Assembly (NCBI RefSeq): GCF_005116455.1
Contig: NZ_SWBP01000005.1
Coordinates: 186,001 to 250,000, forward strand
Origin: Pedobacter cryophilus
Lineage (GTDB): Bacteria > Bacteroidota > Bacteroidia > Sphingobacteriales > Sphingobacteriaceae
Direction: 5' to 3'
DNA: 64,000 nt
The notes under the pieces were generated by a model. It was not told the origin of the DNA and made no database searches. It was given only the letters and a program-made list of their open reading frames with translations. Positions 53,148-61,856 of this stretch are shown one piece after another. Made by a program: the position numbers and the translations under genes. Each line of letters starts with the position of its first letter. The stretch's first letter is position 1.

Positions 53148-56078
53148 TTAATTTACGGCATCCATTTCATATTCTTCTATTGGCGGACAGCTACAAATTA
53201 AAGTTCTATCACCAAAAGTATCATTTACTCTTCCTACTGAAGGCCAAAATTTATGTTCGGCAACGTAAGGTAAAGGAAAACCTGCTTTTTGACGGGTATA
53301 AGGTTTATCCCATTCGTTTCCGGTAATTACAGCGGCAGTATGAGGTGCATTTTTTAATGGATTATTTACTTTGTCTAATAAACCTGTTTCTACATCAGAA
53401 ATTTCATTTCTGATGGCAATCATCGCATCGCAAAAACGGTCTAACTCATGTTTTGGTTCAGATTCTGTTGGTTCAACCATCAAAGTACCAGCAACCGGGA
53501 AAGAAACTGTTGGTGCATGGAAACCATAATCCATCAATCGTTTAGCAATATCTGTAACTTCTACACCAAAGTTTTTGAAACTTCTGCAATCTAAAATCAT
53601 CTCATGCGCACATCTACCATTTGCACCGGCATATAACACTGGGTAATGGGCTTCTAATCTGGCCTTAATATAATTGGCATTTAAAATAGCAATTTTAGTA
53701 GCATTGGTTAATCCTTCTGCGCCCATCATAGCAATATAAGCATGAGAGATGAGTAGGATAGAGGCAGAACCCCAAGGCGCTGCCGAAACTGCTGATATTG
53801 ATTTTTCTCCACCAATTTGTACAACTGTGTGGCCTGGTAAATAAGGTACTAAATGTTTTGCAACTCCAATTGGACCCATTCCGGGGCCACCACCACCGTG
53901 TGGAATACAAAAAGTCTTGTGTAAATTTAAATGACAAACATCAGCACCAATATTAGCTGGCGATGTTAAACCAACTTGTGCATTCATGTTAGCGCCATCC
54001 ATATAAACTTGTCCACCATGTTGGTGAATGATATCACAAATCTCAATAATAGATTCTTCAAAAACACCATGTGTAGATGGATAAGTAACCATTAAGCAAC
54101 TTAAATTTGCAGAGTGTTCTTCGGCTTTAGCCTTCAAATCTGCAACATCTATATTCCCTTTTTCATCACATTTGGTCACAATAATTTTCATTCCGGCCAT
54201 TGCTGCCGAAGCTGGATTGGTGCCATGAGCAGATGAAGGAATTAAAGCAATATTTCTGTGGGAATCTCCTCTATCATGATGGTAAGCTCTAATTACCATT
54301 AAGCCAGTATATTCGCCTTGCGCACCTGCATTAGGTTGTAAACTCATAGCTGCAAAACCTGTAATTTCGCTTAACCAATCATTTAACTCGGCCATAATTT
54401 GCATGTAACCACCAGTCTGATCAACCGGAGCAAATGGATGTAAGTTTCCAAATTCTGGCCAAGTTACCGGAACCATTTCTGTGGTGGCATTCAATTTCAT
54501 GGTGCAAGAACCCAAAGCAATCATAGAATGACAAAGCGATAAATCTTTTGCTTCTAATGATTTAATGTAACGCAACATTTCATGTTCTGAATGATGCTTG
54601 TTAAATATAGGGTGCGTTAAATAAGCTGATTGTCTTTGTAAAGAAGCCGGAATAACAGTTTCGATATTGCTTTTTAAAGAGTCAACATTAACATCATTTA
54701 AGTTTTTACCTTTTACTTTTCCAAAAACACGCACTAAAGTTTTAATATCTTCAACAGTGGTAGTTTCATTTAAAGAAATGGTAATAGACTCTCCATTATA
54801 GTGCAAATTCACTTCTTGGTTTAATGCTTCGGCATGAATAGGGTTTACCAAATTACCTACATTAAATCTTACGGTATCAAAAAATGTTTTGTTTTCCTGA
54901 GTAAAACCTAACTCAGCTAAAGATTTTGCTAACAATATAGCCTGACCATGAATTCTTTCGGCAATAGCTTTAATGCCTTTTGGACCATGATAAGTAGCAT
55001 ACATACCAGCCATAATAGCCAATAATGCTTGTGCTGTACAAATATTTGAAGTTGCTTTATCTCTACGGATATGTTGTTCTCTGGTTTGTAAAGCCATACG
55101 CAAAGCATAGTTTTCATGCGCATCTATGGTTACCCCAATAATTCTACCCGGCATAGAGCGTTTGTACTCTTCTTTTGTAGCAAAAAAAGCAGCATGTGGA
55201 CCGCCAAATCCCATCGGAATTCCAAAACGTTGCGTGGTTCCAACTACAATATCAGCTCCCCACTCTCCCGGAGGAGTTAACAATGCTAAGCTCATAATAT
55301 CAGCAGCAACCGTTAATTTGATGTTTTTTTGATGAGCAGCATCGGCGAAAGCCTGATAATTATAAACCTCTCCACTGCCAGCAGGGTATTGCACCAAAGC
55401 ACCAAACATATTTTCGGTGAGTTCAATGGTTTCGTGGTTTCCAATCACCAAATCAATGCCGTAAGGTTGCGCTCTGGTTTTTAAAATATCTATAGTTTGA
55501 GGGAAAACTTCTTCAGAAACAAAATAGGTTTTAGCATTATCGTTTTTACGCAAACTGTATTGTAAAAACATGGCTTCGGCAGCAGCGGTTCCTTCGTCTA
55601 ATAAAGAAGCATTGGCAATTTGCATTCCTGTTAAATCCAAAACCATAGTTTGAAAATTTAACAAAGCTTGTAAACGTCCTTGTGCAATTTCGGCCTGATA
55701 AGGCGTATATTGAGTGTACCAGCCTGGGTTTTCTAAAATATTTCTTTGAATTACACCCGGTACAATTACCCCATGATAACCCTGCCCGATGTATGATTTA
55801 AAAACTTTGTTTTTAGAAGCAACCTGTTTCAGATCATTTAAATACTGAAACTCACTTTTTGCAACAGGCAAATCCATTGGTTTGGCTAATCTGATGTTTT
55901 GTGGCACCGTTTGCGCAATCAATTCATCTAAAGAATTTACACCAACTGTTTTCAACATGGCTTGCGTATCCTGCTCATTTGGTGCGATATGCCTTTGCTC
56001 AAATTGCTCTTGATAATCTACATTTAATCTCATTCGGGGGCTATATTTTAAATCTTTATAATCGAATTTAAATGGCAT
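53148..56078 (-). CDS. gcvP: Glycine dehydrogenase (decarboxylating), P-protein of the glycine cleavage system
   Basis: 976 residues, a one-chain P-protein. The N-terminal half begins [19 protein letters not shown] and the C-terminal half has the PLP lysine in [20 protein letters not shown], preceded by [15 protein letters not shown] and [14 protein letters not shown]. It decarboxylates glycine and passes the aminomethyl group to the H-protein; the genes for H, T and L are not nearby. The frame starts at ATG 56078, but ATG 56033 ([11 protein letters not shown]) fits the family N-terminus better. A TACTTTTG box at 56102-56109 would serve either. Confidence 0.95.
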   Translation of the reverse strand: MPFKFDYKDLKYSPRMRLNVDYQEQFEQRHIAPNEQDTQAMLKTVGVNSLDELIAQTVPQNIRLAKPMDLPVAKSEFQYLNDLKQVASKNKVFKSYIGQGYHGVIVPGVIQRNILENPGWYTQYTPYQAEIAQGRLQALLNFQTMVLDLTGMQIANASLLDEGTAAAEAMFLQYSLRKNDNAKTYFVSEEVFPQTIDILKTRAQPYGIDLVIGNHETIELTENMFGALVQYPAGSGEVYNYQAFADAAHQKNIKLTVAADIMSLALLTPPGEWGADIVVGTTQRFGIPMGFGGPHAAFFATKEEYKRSMPGRIIGVTIDAHENYALRMALQTREQHIRRDKATSNICTAQALLAIMAGMYATYHGPKGIKAIAERIHGQAILLAKSLAELGFTQENKTFFDTVRFNVGNLVNPIHAEALNQEVNLHYNGESITISLNETTTVEDIKTLVRVFGKVKGKNLNDVNVDSLKSNIETVIPASLQRQSAYLTHPIFNKHHSEHEMLRYIKSLEAKDLSLCHSMIALGSCTMKLNATTEMVPVTWPEFGNLHPFAPVDQTGGYMQIMAELNDWLSEITGFAAMSLQPNAGAQGEYTGLMVIRAYHHDRGDSHRNIALIPSSAHGTNPASAAMAGMKIIVTKCDEKGNIDVADLKAKAEEHSANLSCLMVTYPSTHGVFEESIIEICDIIHQHGGQVYMDGANMNAQVGLTSPANIGADVCHLNLHKTFCIPHGGGGPGMGPIGVAKHLVPYLPGHTVVQIGGEKSISAVSAAPWGSASILLISHAYIAMMGAEGLTNATKIAILNANYIKARLEAHYPVLYAGANGRCAHEMILDCRSFKNFGVEVTDIAKRLMDYGFHAPTVSFPVAGTLMVEPTESEPKHELDRFCDAMIAIRNEISDVETGLLDKVNNPLKNAPHTAAVITGNEWDKPYTRQKAGFPLPYVAEHKFWPSVGRVNDTFGDRTLICSCPPIEEYEMDAVN

Positions 56079-56101
56079 TAACTCGATGGTTAATCAAGCG
56101 G

Positions 56102-56109
56102 CAAAAGTA
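56102..56109 (-). promoter_or_regulatory. -7 promoter box of gcvP
   Basis: TACTTTTG on the minus strand matches TAnnTTTG and lies 23 bases before the upstream ATG. No TTG box at the expected distance and no glycine riboswitch-like sequence is visible. Confidence 0.5.
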
Positions 56110-56229
56110 CTAAAATCAAACCGCTTCTTAAAGGTTTAACAAAGGGAATATTGTAAAGTTTTTGGGGTAAAAGAAATTGTTTTTTTGGGAAGGGTTTTGA
56201 AGCTTGTAAAATGAGTAAATGGTATGAAA

Positions 56230-56330
56230 TTTTGGGCGTATCCCCGAAGAAAAATCGGGGTCGGGCTTTTTTGTTGCAATCTTTTTGTGAAAAACAAAAA
56301 GGATTTTCACGTCAATCCCTTACGCAGTAG
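56230..56330 (+). repeat. REP-like element, copy D, with two hairpins
   Basis: The first stem is CCCCGA / TCGGGG (56242-56260) and the second is CTTTTTGT / ACAAAAAG (56281-56301), followed by GTCAATCCCTTACGCA. The second stem corresponds in position and length to the CTTTTTGC, CTTTTTGGC and TTTTTAATGCT stems of copies A, B and C. Confidence 0.62.
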
Positions 56331-56342
56331 AAACGAGTACAG

Positions 56343-56624
56343 CTATTTATCATCATAATGCCCTTTGGCAGAAATCACAAAAACAGTTACAATACTTTCT
56401 TCAATTTTATAAATTAATCTATCTCTTTGGTTGATTCTTCTTGACCATAGACCAGCATATTTATATTTCAACAATTCAGGTTTGCCAATTCCTTGAGCTG
56501 GTGTTTCGGATAATTCGTTAAAAATTTGCTCTACTTTTTGAATACTATTTTTATCCCCTGATTTTTGAATTGCCTTTAAATCTCTTTTGGTTTTTTCTGA
56601 TAGATTTAAAGAATATTTTCCCAT
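56343..56624 (-). CDS. Txe/YoeB-family toxin (ribosome-dependent mRNA endonuclease)
   Basis: 93 residues. YoeB hallmarks are ETPAQGIGKPELLK, LWSRRINQRDRLIY and a terminal HY (KGHYDDK). The catalytic residues expected from E. coli YoeB are present as Glu50, Arg69 and His89. The protein cleaves mRNA on the ribosome when not bound by antitoxin. Its ATG lies inside the antitoxin gene (19-base overlap), so the two are translated together. Confidence 0.92.
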   Translation of the reverse strand: MGKYSLNLSEKTKRDLKAIQKSGDKNSIQKVEQIFNELSETPAQGIGKPELLKYKYAGLWSRRINQRDRLIYKIEESIVTVFVISAKGHYDDK

Positions 56625-56860
56625 AAAGTTTTATCTGGGTCTAAAGTGGTAAATCTTCCAGCTTTTATATCTGCCAATCCTTCTTCTATAGCTTCAATAT
56701 TTTTTGGATTATCAAAGTAATCATCTTCACTAATGCGTTCCTGCTTTCTCAATTCAAACATTTCAGATTTTCCTCGCTGAATAATAATTCTTTCTTTATC
56801 GGCTAAATCTAAATACTTTTTTAAATTCCCTCTTAACTCACTTGGACTAATCACTATCAT
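56606..56860 (-). CDS. Antitoxin of the YoeB module (Phd/YefM-like)
   Basis: 84 residues. The N-terminus has a YefM/Phd-like beta-alpha pattern (MIVISPSELRGNLKKYLDLA, KERIIIQRGKSEMFEL) for DNA binding and dimerisation. The C-terminus is acidic and probably wraps the toxin. It directly precedes and overlaps the toxin gene. A palindrome with the YefM core TGTACA lies 15-31 bases upstream. Confidence 0.87.
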   Translation of the reverse strand: MIVISPSELRGNLKKYLDLADKERIIIQRGKSEMFELRKQERISEDDYFDNPKNIEAIEEGLADIKAGRFTTLDPDKTLWENIL

Positions 56861-56874
56861 GACAATTTTATTTA

Positions 56875-56891
56875 GTACATATAAATGTACA
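56875..56891. promoter_or_regulatory. Candidate YefM-type operator
   Basis: GTACAT-ATAA-ATGTAC forms a perfect inverted repeat, and TGTACA itself occurs at 56886-56891. TGTACA is the known core of the E. coli yefM-yoeB operator. The site sits just upstream of the antitoxin ATG, where autorepression is expected. Confidence 0.6.
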
Positions 56892-56932
56892 CAATAATGT
56901 ATTTAATTGTAAAATAAAAATGATTTTAAATT

Positions 56933-57976
56933 TTATTTCACCTCAATCCACTTACCATCACCTTTTACTTTCAACTCACCAAAACTCACACAATTCTCAT
57001 CAGGAATTCCATTTTCTTTCAATAATGCTTCAAATTCTGTTACAAATTGAGGTTCTACGGCAACCAATAAACCTCCACTGGTTTGTGGGTCGGCGAGGAT
57101 GTGTTTTTGTCTTTCGGTAATTTTACCAATTTTATGTCCGTAGCTTGCCCAATTTCTTAGGGTTCCGCCGGGGATTGATTTCTGTTCTAAATATTCATCA
57201 ATTACGTTGAGTTTTGGAACTTTATCAAAATCAATGGTCGCTTGTAAATTACTGCCTTCGCACATTTCAGAAAGGTGACCAAGCAATCCAAAACCAGTAA
57301 CATCTGTCATTGCGGTGATATAATCTAAATTGCCAAAAACTTCCCCAATTTTATTGAGTTTTGCCATAGATTTTGGAGCAATATCAGTATGTTCAGCTTT
57401 TAAAATTCCTTTCTTTTGAGCGGTGGTTAAAATACCAACTCCCAAAGCTTTAGTGAGGTATAATTTGCATCCCGCTTTAGCGGTAGAATTTTGTTTTAGG
57501 TTTTTGATGTCCACCATTCCGTTAACAGACAAACCAAAAACGGGTTCGGGGCAATCAATACTATGACCACCTGCAAGCGTTATTCCCGCTTCAGCACATA
57601 TTGAACGAGCGCCTTCTAAAACTTTTTGTGCTACTTCTGGAGCGAGTTTATCAATTGGCCAACCCAGTATCGCAATCGCTAAAACTGGTTTCCCGCCCAT
57701 GGCATACACATCAGAAATAGCATTTGCCGATGCAATTCTTCCAAAATCAAAAGCATCATCTACAATAGGCATAAAGAAATCGGTGGTAGAAATTAAAGCC
57801 ATTCCGTTGCCTAAATCGTAAGCTGCGGCATCATCTCGGGTATCGTTACCAACTAATAGATTTTTATCTGCTTCATATTTGGTAGTGCTATGTAGAATTT
57901 TATCTAAAACGGCAGGAGAGATTTTACATCCGCAACCAGCGCCATGAGAATATTGAGTGAGTTTTATGTTTTCCAT
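56933..57976 (-). CDS. selD: Selenide, water dikinase (selenophosphate synthetase)
   Basis: About 347 residues from ATG 57976 ([20 protein letters not shown]); the frame extends ten codons upstream but without family similarity. It makes selenophosphate from selenide and ATP. The catalytic Cys15/Cys17 and Lys18 are in GCGCK, so this is a Cys and not a Sec form. Glycine-rich ATP sites include [29 protein letters not shown] and [15 protein letters not shown]. The downstream user of selenophosphate here is mnmH, one gene away on the same strand. Confidence 0.94.
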   Translation of the reverse strand: MENIKLTQYSHGAGCGCKISPAVLDKILHSTTKYEADKNLLVGNDTRDDAAAYDLGNGMALISTTDFFMPIVDDAFDFGRIASANAISDVYAMGGKPVLAIAILGWPIDKLAPEVAQKVLEGARSICAEAGITLAGGHSIDCPEPVFGLSVNGMVDIKNLKQNSTAKAGCKLYLTKALGVGILTTAQKKGILKAEHTDIAPKSMAKLNKIGEVFGNLDYITAMTDVTGFGLLGHLSEMCEGSNLQATIDFDKVPKLNVIDEYLEQKSIPGGTLRNWASYGHKIGKITERQKHILADPQTSGGLLVAVEPQFVTEFEALLKENGIPDENCVSFGELKVKGDGKWIEVK

Positions 57977-58006
57977 TTTATATTTTTTTTGTTGTCTCGA
58001 ATACAC

Positions 58007-58258
58007 GAAACATGCGGTTATTCTTTTGTTTTCATTAGTGCGTTGTTGGCGTTTTATAGTTCGTTTTTTGCCGCGAATACACGAATTTTCACGAATCTGT
58101 TCGTGTTGATTACATTGCTTTTATGTTTATTGTTGCGTAAGAGCTATTTTTTAAAATTATCTCGTTCAGATTTGTGCATTCGTGGCATTTCATTTTTATC
58201 ACAATTTTTTTCCACGAATACACGAATTCTAAATTGAGAAATTTTGTTATTGGTGATT
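58007..58258. repeat. Repeat-derived spacer between mnmH and selD
   Basis: 252 bases with several imperfect CACGAAT..CACGAATTTTCACGAAT runs (near 58073-58097 and 58213-58228), similar to the GCCACGAATGCACAAA tails at 945 and 1161. I see no reliable gene. Confidence 0.55.
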
Positions 58259-59281
58259 TTACTTGTCTATAAATTTCAAAATTGCTTTCGCATTTTCTTT
58301 TGGATTGATCTTTTCTAAACCTATTGTTTGAAGGTTTAAAACGGCTCTATTATTCAATCCCTTTTGATAAGTTTTATCATAGTAAACCAATACTTGATTA
58401 ATGAAATCTTTCATTCTTCCTTCATCAATAGCCTGTAAAGTGAGTTTGGTTTCTAACGGACCTAATCTTTTAGCAATTCTTAAAACAGATTCTTTTAAGA
58501 AGTCTTTATCTAAACTTCCGTAATCTTCATTTAAAAAATTGACTCTTTCTTCTTTTGGAATCTCCATTTTAATAATAGGAGCTTTTCTCATTTGCTCCCA
58601 AATTGGCTTTGGAATTACTCTTTTTCCAATGGTTACGCTTTCATCTTCTAACCAAATTGGTTTAGATAAATCCATTCTTTGAAGTTCTAAACCCAATAAG
58701 TTTTCAAATTGTTCTTGTGAGGGCTGAATCATTTTTCCCATTGAGCCAAAAGAAGAACCTTGATGTTGCGCCAGATCTTCTAAGTCGATCACCTGCTCGC
58801 CCAATGCTTTCATTTCTTGCAAAGTTTTGGTTTTAGCACAACCAGTGCTTCCGCTCAAAATTGTAAAAGGGTAATTGTTAGAAAAAGCATCTATTCCTGA
58901 TCTTCTGAAAGTTTTGTAGCCTCCTTTTAGCGTATAAACTTCAAAACCATATAAATCAAAAGCCCAAGCCATGGCGCCACTTCGCATTCCGCCTCGCCAA
59001 CAATGAACCATTATTTTTTTATCAGGCGCTAATTTTTCGGCTTCTTTGATGAATTCAGCCCATTTTGGCCCGGTTAATTCAAAGCCTAATAATATGGCTG
59101 GTTGCCTGCCTTGTTGTTTATAGGCTGTTCCTACAATCACTCTTTCTTCGTTGGTGAAAATTGGAATGTTTAATGCTCCTGGAATATGACCTTGTTGGAA
59201 TTCTAAAGGAGTACGGACATCTACAACTATAGTGGTTTTTGCTTTTTCTAAGAATTCTGAAAGGGAGAGTTGTTTGACCAT
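58259..59281 (-). CDS. mnmH: tRNA 2-selenouridine(34) synthase
   Basis: 340 residues. An N-terminal rhodanese domain has the catalytic Cys94 in MVHCWRGGMRSGA. A C-terminal P-loop domain begins ILSGSTGCAKTKTL; the usual Gly before the Lys of Walker A is Ala. It replaces sulfur by selenium in 2-thiouridine of the wobble position of tRNA-Lys, -Glu and -Gln, via a geranylated intermediate, using selenophosphate from SelD. It starts five bases after the ParE-like toxin gene, so it is probably in one transcript with that toxin-antitoxin pair. Confidence 0.92.
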   Translation of the reverse strand: MVKQLSLSEFLEKAKTTIVVDVRTPLEFQQGHIPGALNIPIFTNEERVIVGTAYKQQGRQPAILLGFELTGPKWAEFIKEAEKLAPDKKIMVHCWRGGMRSGAMAWAFDLYGFEVYTLKGGYKTFRRSGIDAFSNNYPFTILSGSTGCAKTKTLQEMKALGEQVIDLEDLAQHQGSSFGSMGKMIQPSQEQFENLLGLELQRMDLSKPIWLEDESVTIGKRVIPKPIWEQMRKAPIIKMEIPKEERVNFLNEDYGSLDKDFLKESVLRIAKRLGPLETKLTLQAIDEGRMKDFINQVLVYYDKTYQKGLNNRAVLNLQTIGLEKINPKENAKAILKFIDK

Positions 59282-59286
59282 TAATC

Positions 59287-59580
59287 CTATTTGAGTTTTG
59301 GATTTCTTTTTTCGTGGAAGATTGATGCAATTAGGATTTCATTATTTACTTCATCAATCTCATAAATAATCAAATATGGATAGTTTTTCATCACAAACTC
59401 TCTATACTTCGATGCCTTATTTGGATAGTGTTTAGGGTTTTTAGCAATGACTTGAAAATCAAGTTTTACTTGATTAATAAATTTCTCTCCAAGACCACTT
59501 TTTTGTTTTTCATACCATTCATAGGACTTTGATAATTCTCTTTGTGCCTTTAAGTATAAAACAGTTTTATAAGTGATCAT
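59287..59580 (-). CDS. RelE/ParE-family toxin
   Basis: 97 residues. The N-terminal helices are ELSKSYEWYEKQKSGLGEKF, then the strands YREFVMKNYPYLIIYEIDEV and ILIASIFHEKRNP, the standard ParE pattern. The target may be DNA gyrase (ParE) or mRNA (RelE); the basic Arg/Lys of the last strand does not decide it. It overlaps the antitoxin gene by 14 bases. Confidence 0.88.
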   Translation of the reverse strand: MITYKTVLYLKAQRELSKSYEWYEKQKSGLGEKFINQVKLDFQVIAKNPKHYPNKASKYREFVMKNYPYLIIYEIDEVNNEILIASIFHEKRNPKLK

Positions 59581-59821
59581 TTTTTTGGGCTTTTAATTTT
59601 AGGATTTCTTCTTTTGCTTCTTCAAAAGTAAAACCTCTATCAAGTCCCTCTTTGTAACGTCTTCCTCTTTCATCCAATTCAGCTACAAATTCTTTATCCT
59701 CCCACCAATCTAAACTTTTATCAATATCACTTTCTACCAAAGTAAAAATGGCTTTAATCTTTTTATCATCAGCAGTCTTGATGTAATCTTGCAGTTTTTT
59801 TCTGATTGCTGTTATGGTCAT
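59567..59821 (-). CDS. Antitoxin of the ParE-like module (addiction-module component)
   Basis: About 84 residues from ATG 59821 (a GTG two codons earlier also fits). The protein is helical and charged: MTITAIRKKLQDYIK at the N-terminus and the C-terminal GLDRGFTFEEAKEEILKLK, which should form the toxin-binding arm. It is a Bacteroidota-type addiction-module component placed just upstream of, and overlapping, a ParE-like toxin. Confidence 0.8.
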   Translation of the reverse strand: MTITAIRKKLQDYIKTADDKKIKAIFTLVESDIDKSLDWWEDKEFVAELDERGRRYKEGLDRGFTFEEAKEEILKLKAQKNDHL

Positions 59822-59850
59822 GATCACTAATTTTTCTTATTCAAATATAA

Positions 59851-60573
59851 TTATTTCAACTGGTACAAATAACGTTGAATAGTGTTTTCTAAACCTAAAT
59901 ATAAAGCATCACAAATTAAAGCATGGCCAATGCTTACTTCTAATAAACCCGGTATATTTTGGGCAAAATATTGGAGATTATGCAAATCTAAATCATGACC
60001 GGCATTAATTCCTAAGCCTACTTTATTAGCGGTTTGTACGGCTAAAATATAAGGTGCAATTGCTTTTTCTTTGTCTTGATGAAAGGTAGAGGCATATGCT
60101 TCTGTGTAGAGTTCAATTCTGTCTGTTCCGGTGGTTTTTGCAGCTTCTACCATTTCTGGGTTTGGATCTACAAATATGGAAACACGAATTTCATTTTCTT
60201 TAAAAACAGCAATGATATCTTGTAAATAGTTTTGGTTTTTGATGGTGTCCCAACCATGATTAGAAGTGATTTGCCCTAAAACATCTGGTACTAAAGTAAC
60301 TTGAGCAGGTTGATTAGCTAAAACTAATTCAACAAATTTTTGCTCTTCGCAGTTTCCTTCAATGTTAAATTCTGTTTTAATGACTGATTTTAAATCGAAA
60401 GTGTCTTGATAGCGGATGTGTCTTTCATCTGGGCGAGGATGTACGGTGATTCCTTGTGCTCCAAAGCGTTCGCAATCTAAAGCGGTTTTTACTAAATCAG
60501 GATTGTTGCCGCCACGAGAATTACGTAATGTGGCTATTTTATTAATGTTGACAGATAATTTTGCTTGAGACAT
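59851..60573 (-). CDS. pdxJ: Pyridoxine 5'-phosphate synthase
   Basis: About 240 residues from ATG 60573 (MSQAKLSVNINKIATLRNSR). It condenses 1-deoxyxylulose-5-phosphate with 3-amino-1-hydroxyacetone 1-phosphate to make vitamin B6. The TIM-barrel signatures are NINKIATLRNSRGG, GITVHPRPDERHIR, FNIEGN, TLVPDVLGQITSNHGWD, VSIFVDPNPEM, RIELYTEAYA and NAGHDLDLHNL. The length is normal. The cofactor product serves kbl, cysM and gcvP of this window, among others. Confidence 0.95.
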   Translation of the reverse strand: MSQAKLSVNINKIATLRNSRGGNNPDLVKTALDCERFGAQGITVHPRPDERHIRYQDTFDLKSVIKTEFNIEGNCEEQKFVELVLANQPAQVTLVPDVLGQITSNHGWDTIKNQNYLQDIIAVFKENEIRVSIFVDPNPEMVEAAKTTGTDRIELYTEAYASTFHQDKEKAIAPYILAVQTANKVGLGINAGHDLDLHNLQYFAQNIPGLLEVSIGHALICDALYLGLENTIQRYLYQLK

Positions 60574-60625
60574 ATACAAATATAGAAATGCTCAAAGGTT
60601 TAATTTAGTTTTAGACCGAAGAATA

Positions 60626-60976
60626 TTATTCTTTCAATAATTTAAAACTAGTGGCTTTAAATCTGCCTTTCACAATTGTTCCTTTTACTTGAGCTTTTTT
60701 TATGGCATTACAAAAACCATCATCAGCATGGGCATCGCCGTGATCATCTATTTTTGTGCCGTCAACAAAGTAGGCTTTGCCATCAATTCTTACGGCTAAA
60801 TCACAACCTTTTTGAGTTTTTAATTGGAAATTACATTGACCGCAAGAGACTTCTGCTACTTGGTTAATTTCTTTTTCTTTTGTTTTTTCTTGAGCAAATA
60901 AAAAGCTGGTGCTTAAAAAGAAAAGGAAGAATAATGTGGAAAAGATCTTGTTTGAAATAGTCATGATTAGTATCAT
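60626..60976 (-). CDS. DUF6370 family exported protein
   Basis: 116 residues with a signal peptide (FSTLFFLFFLSTSFLFAQ). The mature domain VSCGQCNFQLKTQKGCDLAV and AYFVDGTKIDDHGDAHADDG, followed by FCNAIKKAQVKG, is the DUF6370 pattern, with four conserved Cys in CGQC, GC and FC. The function is unknown; disulfides or metal binding are plausible. A second ATG lies four codons in. Confidence 0.8.
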   Translation of the reverse strand: MILIMTISNKIFSTLFFLFFLSTSFLFAQEKTKEKEINQVAEVSCGQCNFQLKTQKGCDLAVRIDGKAYFVDGTKIDDHGDAHADDGFCNAIKKAQVKGTIVKGRFKATSFKLLKE

Positions 60977-61078
60977 TTAATATAGTTACTAAACTACATT
61001 TTTAACAAGGAAATTAGGAGAGAAATTTCAAAATATTCTATTTTTTCATTTGAAAAAATAGAATATTTTAGATTTTAT

Positions 61079-61525
61079 TTAAGCTGTAGCCACTAATTTG
61101 CTGGTGCTTCTGTAAACGAAAGAGCTAAAAATGTGTCTTCTGGCAAATCTTCCTCTAGAATCAGCATTTACTAATTTAACGTAAACTGCTTTAGGCACAT
61201 CAAAGTATTCGTAAATGTTGCCATCTAAAAATTCTACTTTTAAGACTTGAGATTTATACTCAAAATCTTGAATATTTGAATTAGTAATGGTTTCTGTATA
61301 TTCTGGTAATGATTGCTGACGAGTTTCTGGCGCAATACTTACTAAAAAATGGTAAGCTTCAATCATTTTGGTAGTATTGGTTTCGGCATTGTGTTTTTCT
61401 ACAGCATCCTGAAACTTATCTGGATGCCAAGTTTTCATTAAACTACGGTAAACCGATTTTAATTCAGCTAAAGTAGCATCTTCTGTAACCTCTAATAATT
61501 TTCTGTAATCAACAATTTTCTTCAT
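61079..61525 (-). CDS. J-domain and KTSC-domain protein
   Basis: 148 residues with two domains. Residues about 5-60 form a DnaJ-type J domain (VDYRKLLEVTEDATLAELKS, VYRSLMKTWHPDKF) with the HPD tripeptide. Residues about 90-145 form a KTSC domain (FEYKSQVLKVEFLDGNIYEY, FDVPKAVYVKLVNADSRGRF). The J domain should stimulate a DnaK-type chaperone, and the KTSC domain may select a client or RNA. It is a single gene. Confidence 0.87.
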   Translation of the reverse strand: MKKIVDYRKLLEVTEDATLAELKSVYRSLMKTWHPDKFQDAVEKHNAETNTTKMIEAYHFLVSIAPETRQQSLPEYTETITNSNIQDFEYKSQVLKVEFLDGNIYEYFDVPKAVYVKLVNADSRGRFARRHIFSSFVYRSTSKLVATA

Positions 61526-61694
61526 AACATTTAATTTTATTGTTGAGCAGATGAGGACATTCTAAACATCTTTTCAAAATAATTTGGCGCAAAGGTAGGT
61601 TTTTAAAAATAAAAATCATCATGGAGGTGACTAATAGCTTTTTAAGTTTAACTTTTTTCGCACTGTACTGAATTTATAAACCCGATGGGAGCAT

Positions 61695-61790
61695 TTGTTT
61701 GAGCTCTTTTTAATGCTTTTTTGGAGCATTAAAAAAGCGAGTGCGGACAGCGGGACTACCGGAACGGCAGAGCACAGAAACCTGCTTTTC
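61695..61790 (+). repeat. REP-like element, copy C
   Basis: TTTTTAATGCT (61707-61717) pairs perfectly with AGCATTAAAAA (61725-61735). GCGGACAGCGGGACTACC follows, matching the GCGGACAGCG flank of copy A. Confidence 0.62.
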
Positions 61791-61792
61791 TA

Positions 61793-61827
61793 AAATAAAA
61801 AAAAACCGCCCTGATAAACAGAGCGGT
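61793..61827 (-). terminator. Terminator of ahcY
   Basis: ACCGC-C-CTG pairs with CAG-A-GCGGT around an ATAAA loop; on the minus strand a run of more than eight T follows. It lies 30 bases past the ahcY stop codon. Confidence 0.8.
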
Positions 61828-61856
61828 CTTGATACTTGATACTAATATCTTGATAC

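Larger units (their letters stand above)
61526..61856. other. Intergenic region with REP-like copy C and the ahcY terminator
   Basis: 331 bases without a gene. They hold the repeat at 61695-61790 and the terminator at 61793-61827. Confidence 0.6.

Noticed and set aside
56079-56140. Glycine riboswitch upstream of gcvP
   Set aside because: The space between the -7 box and the start is too short, and no paired aptamer-like stems are seen.
58007-58258. Open frame of about 97 codons on the plus strand between mnmH and selD
   Set aside because: Its start lies inside selD and it consists largely of CACGAAT repeats.
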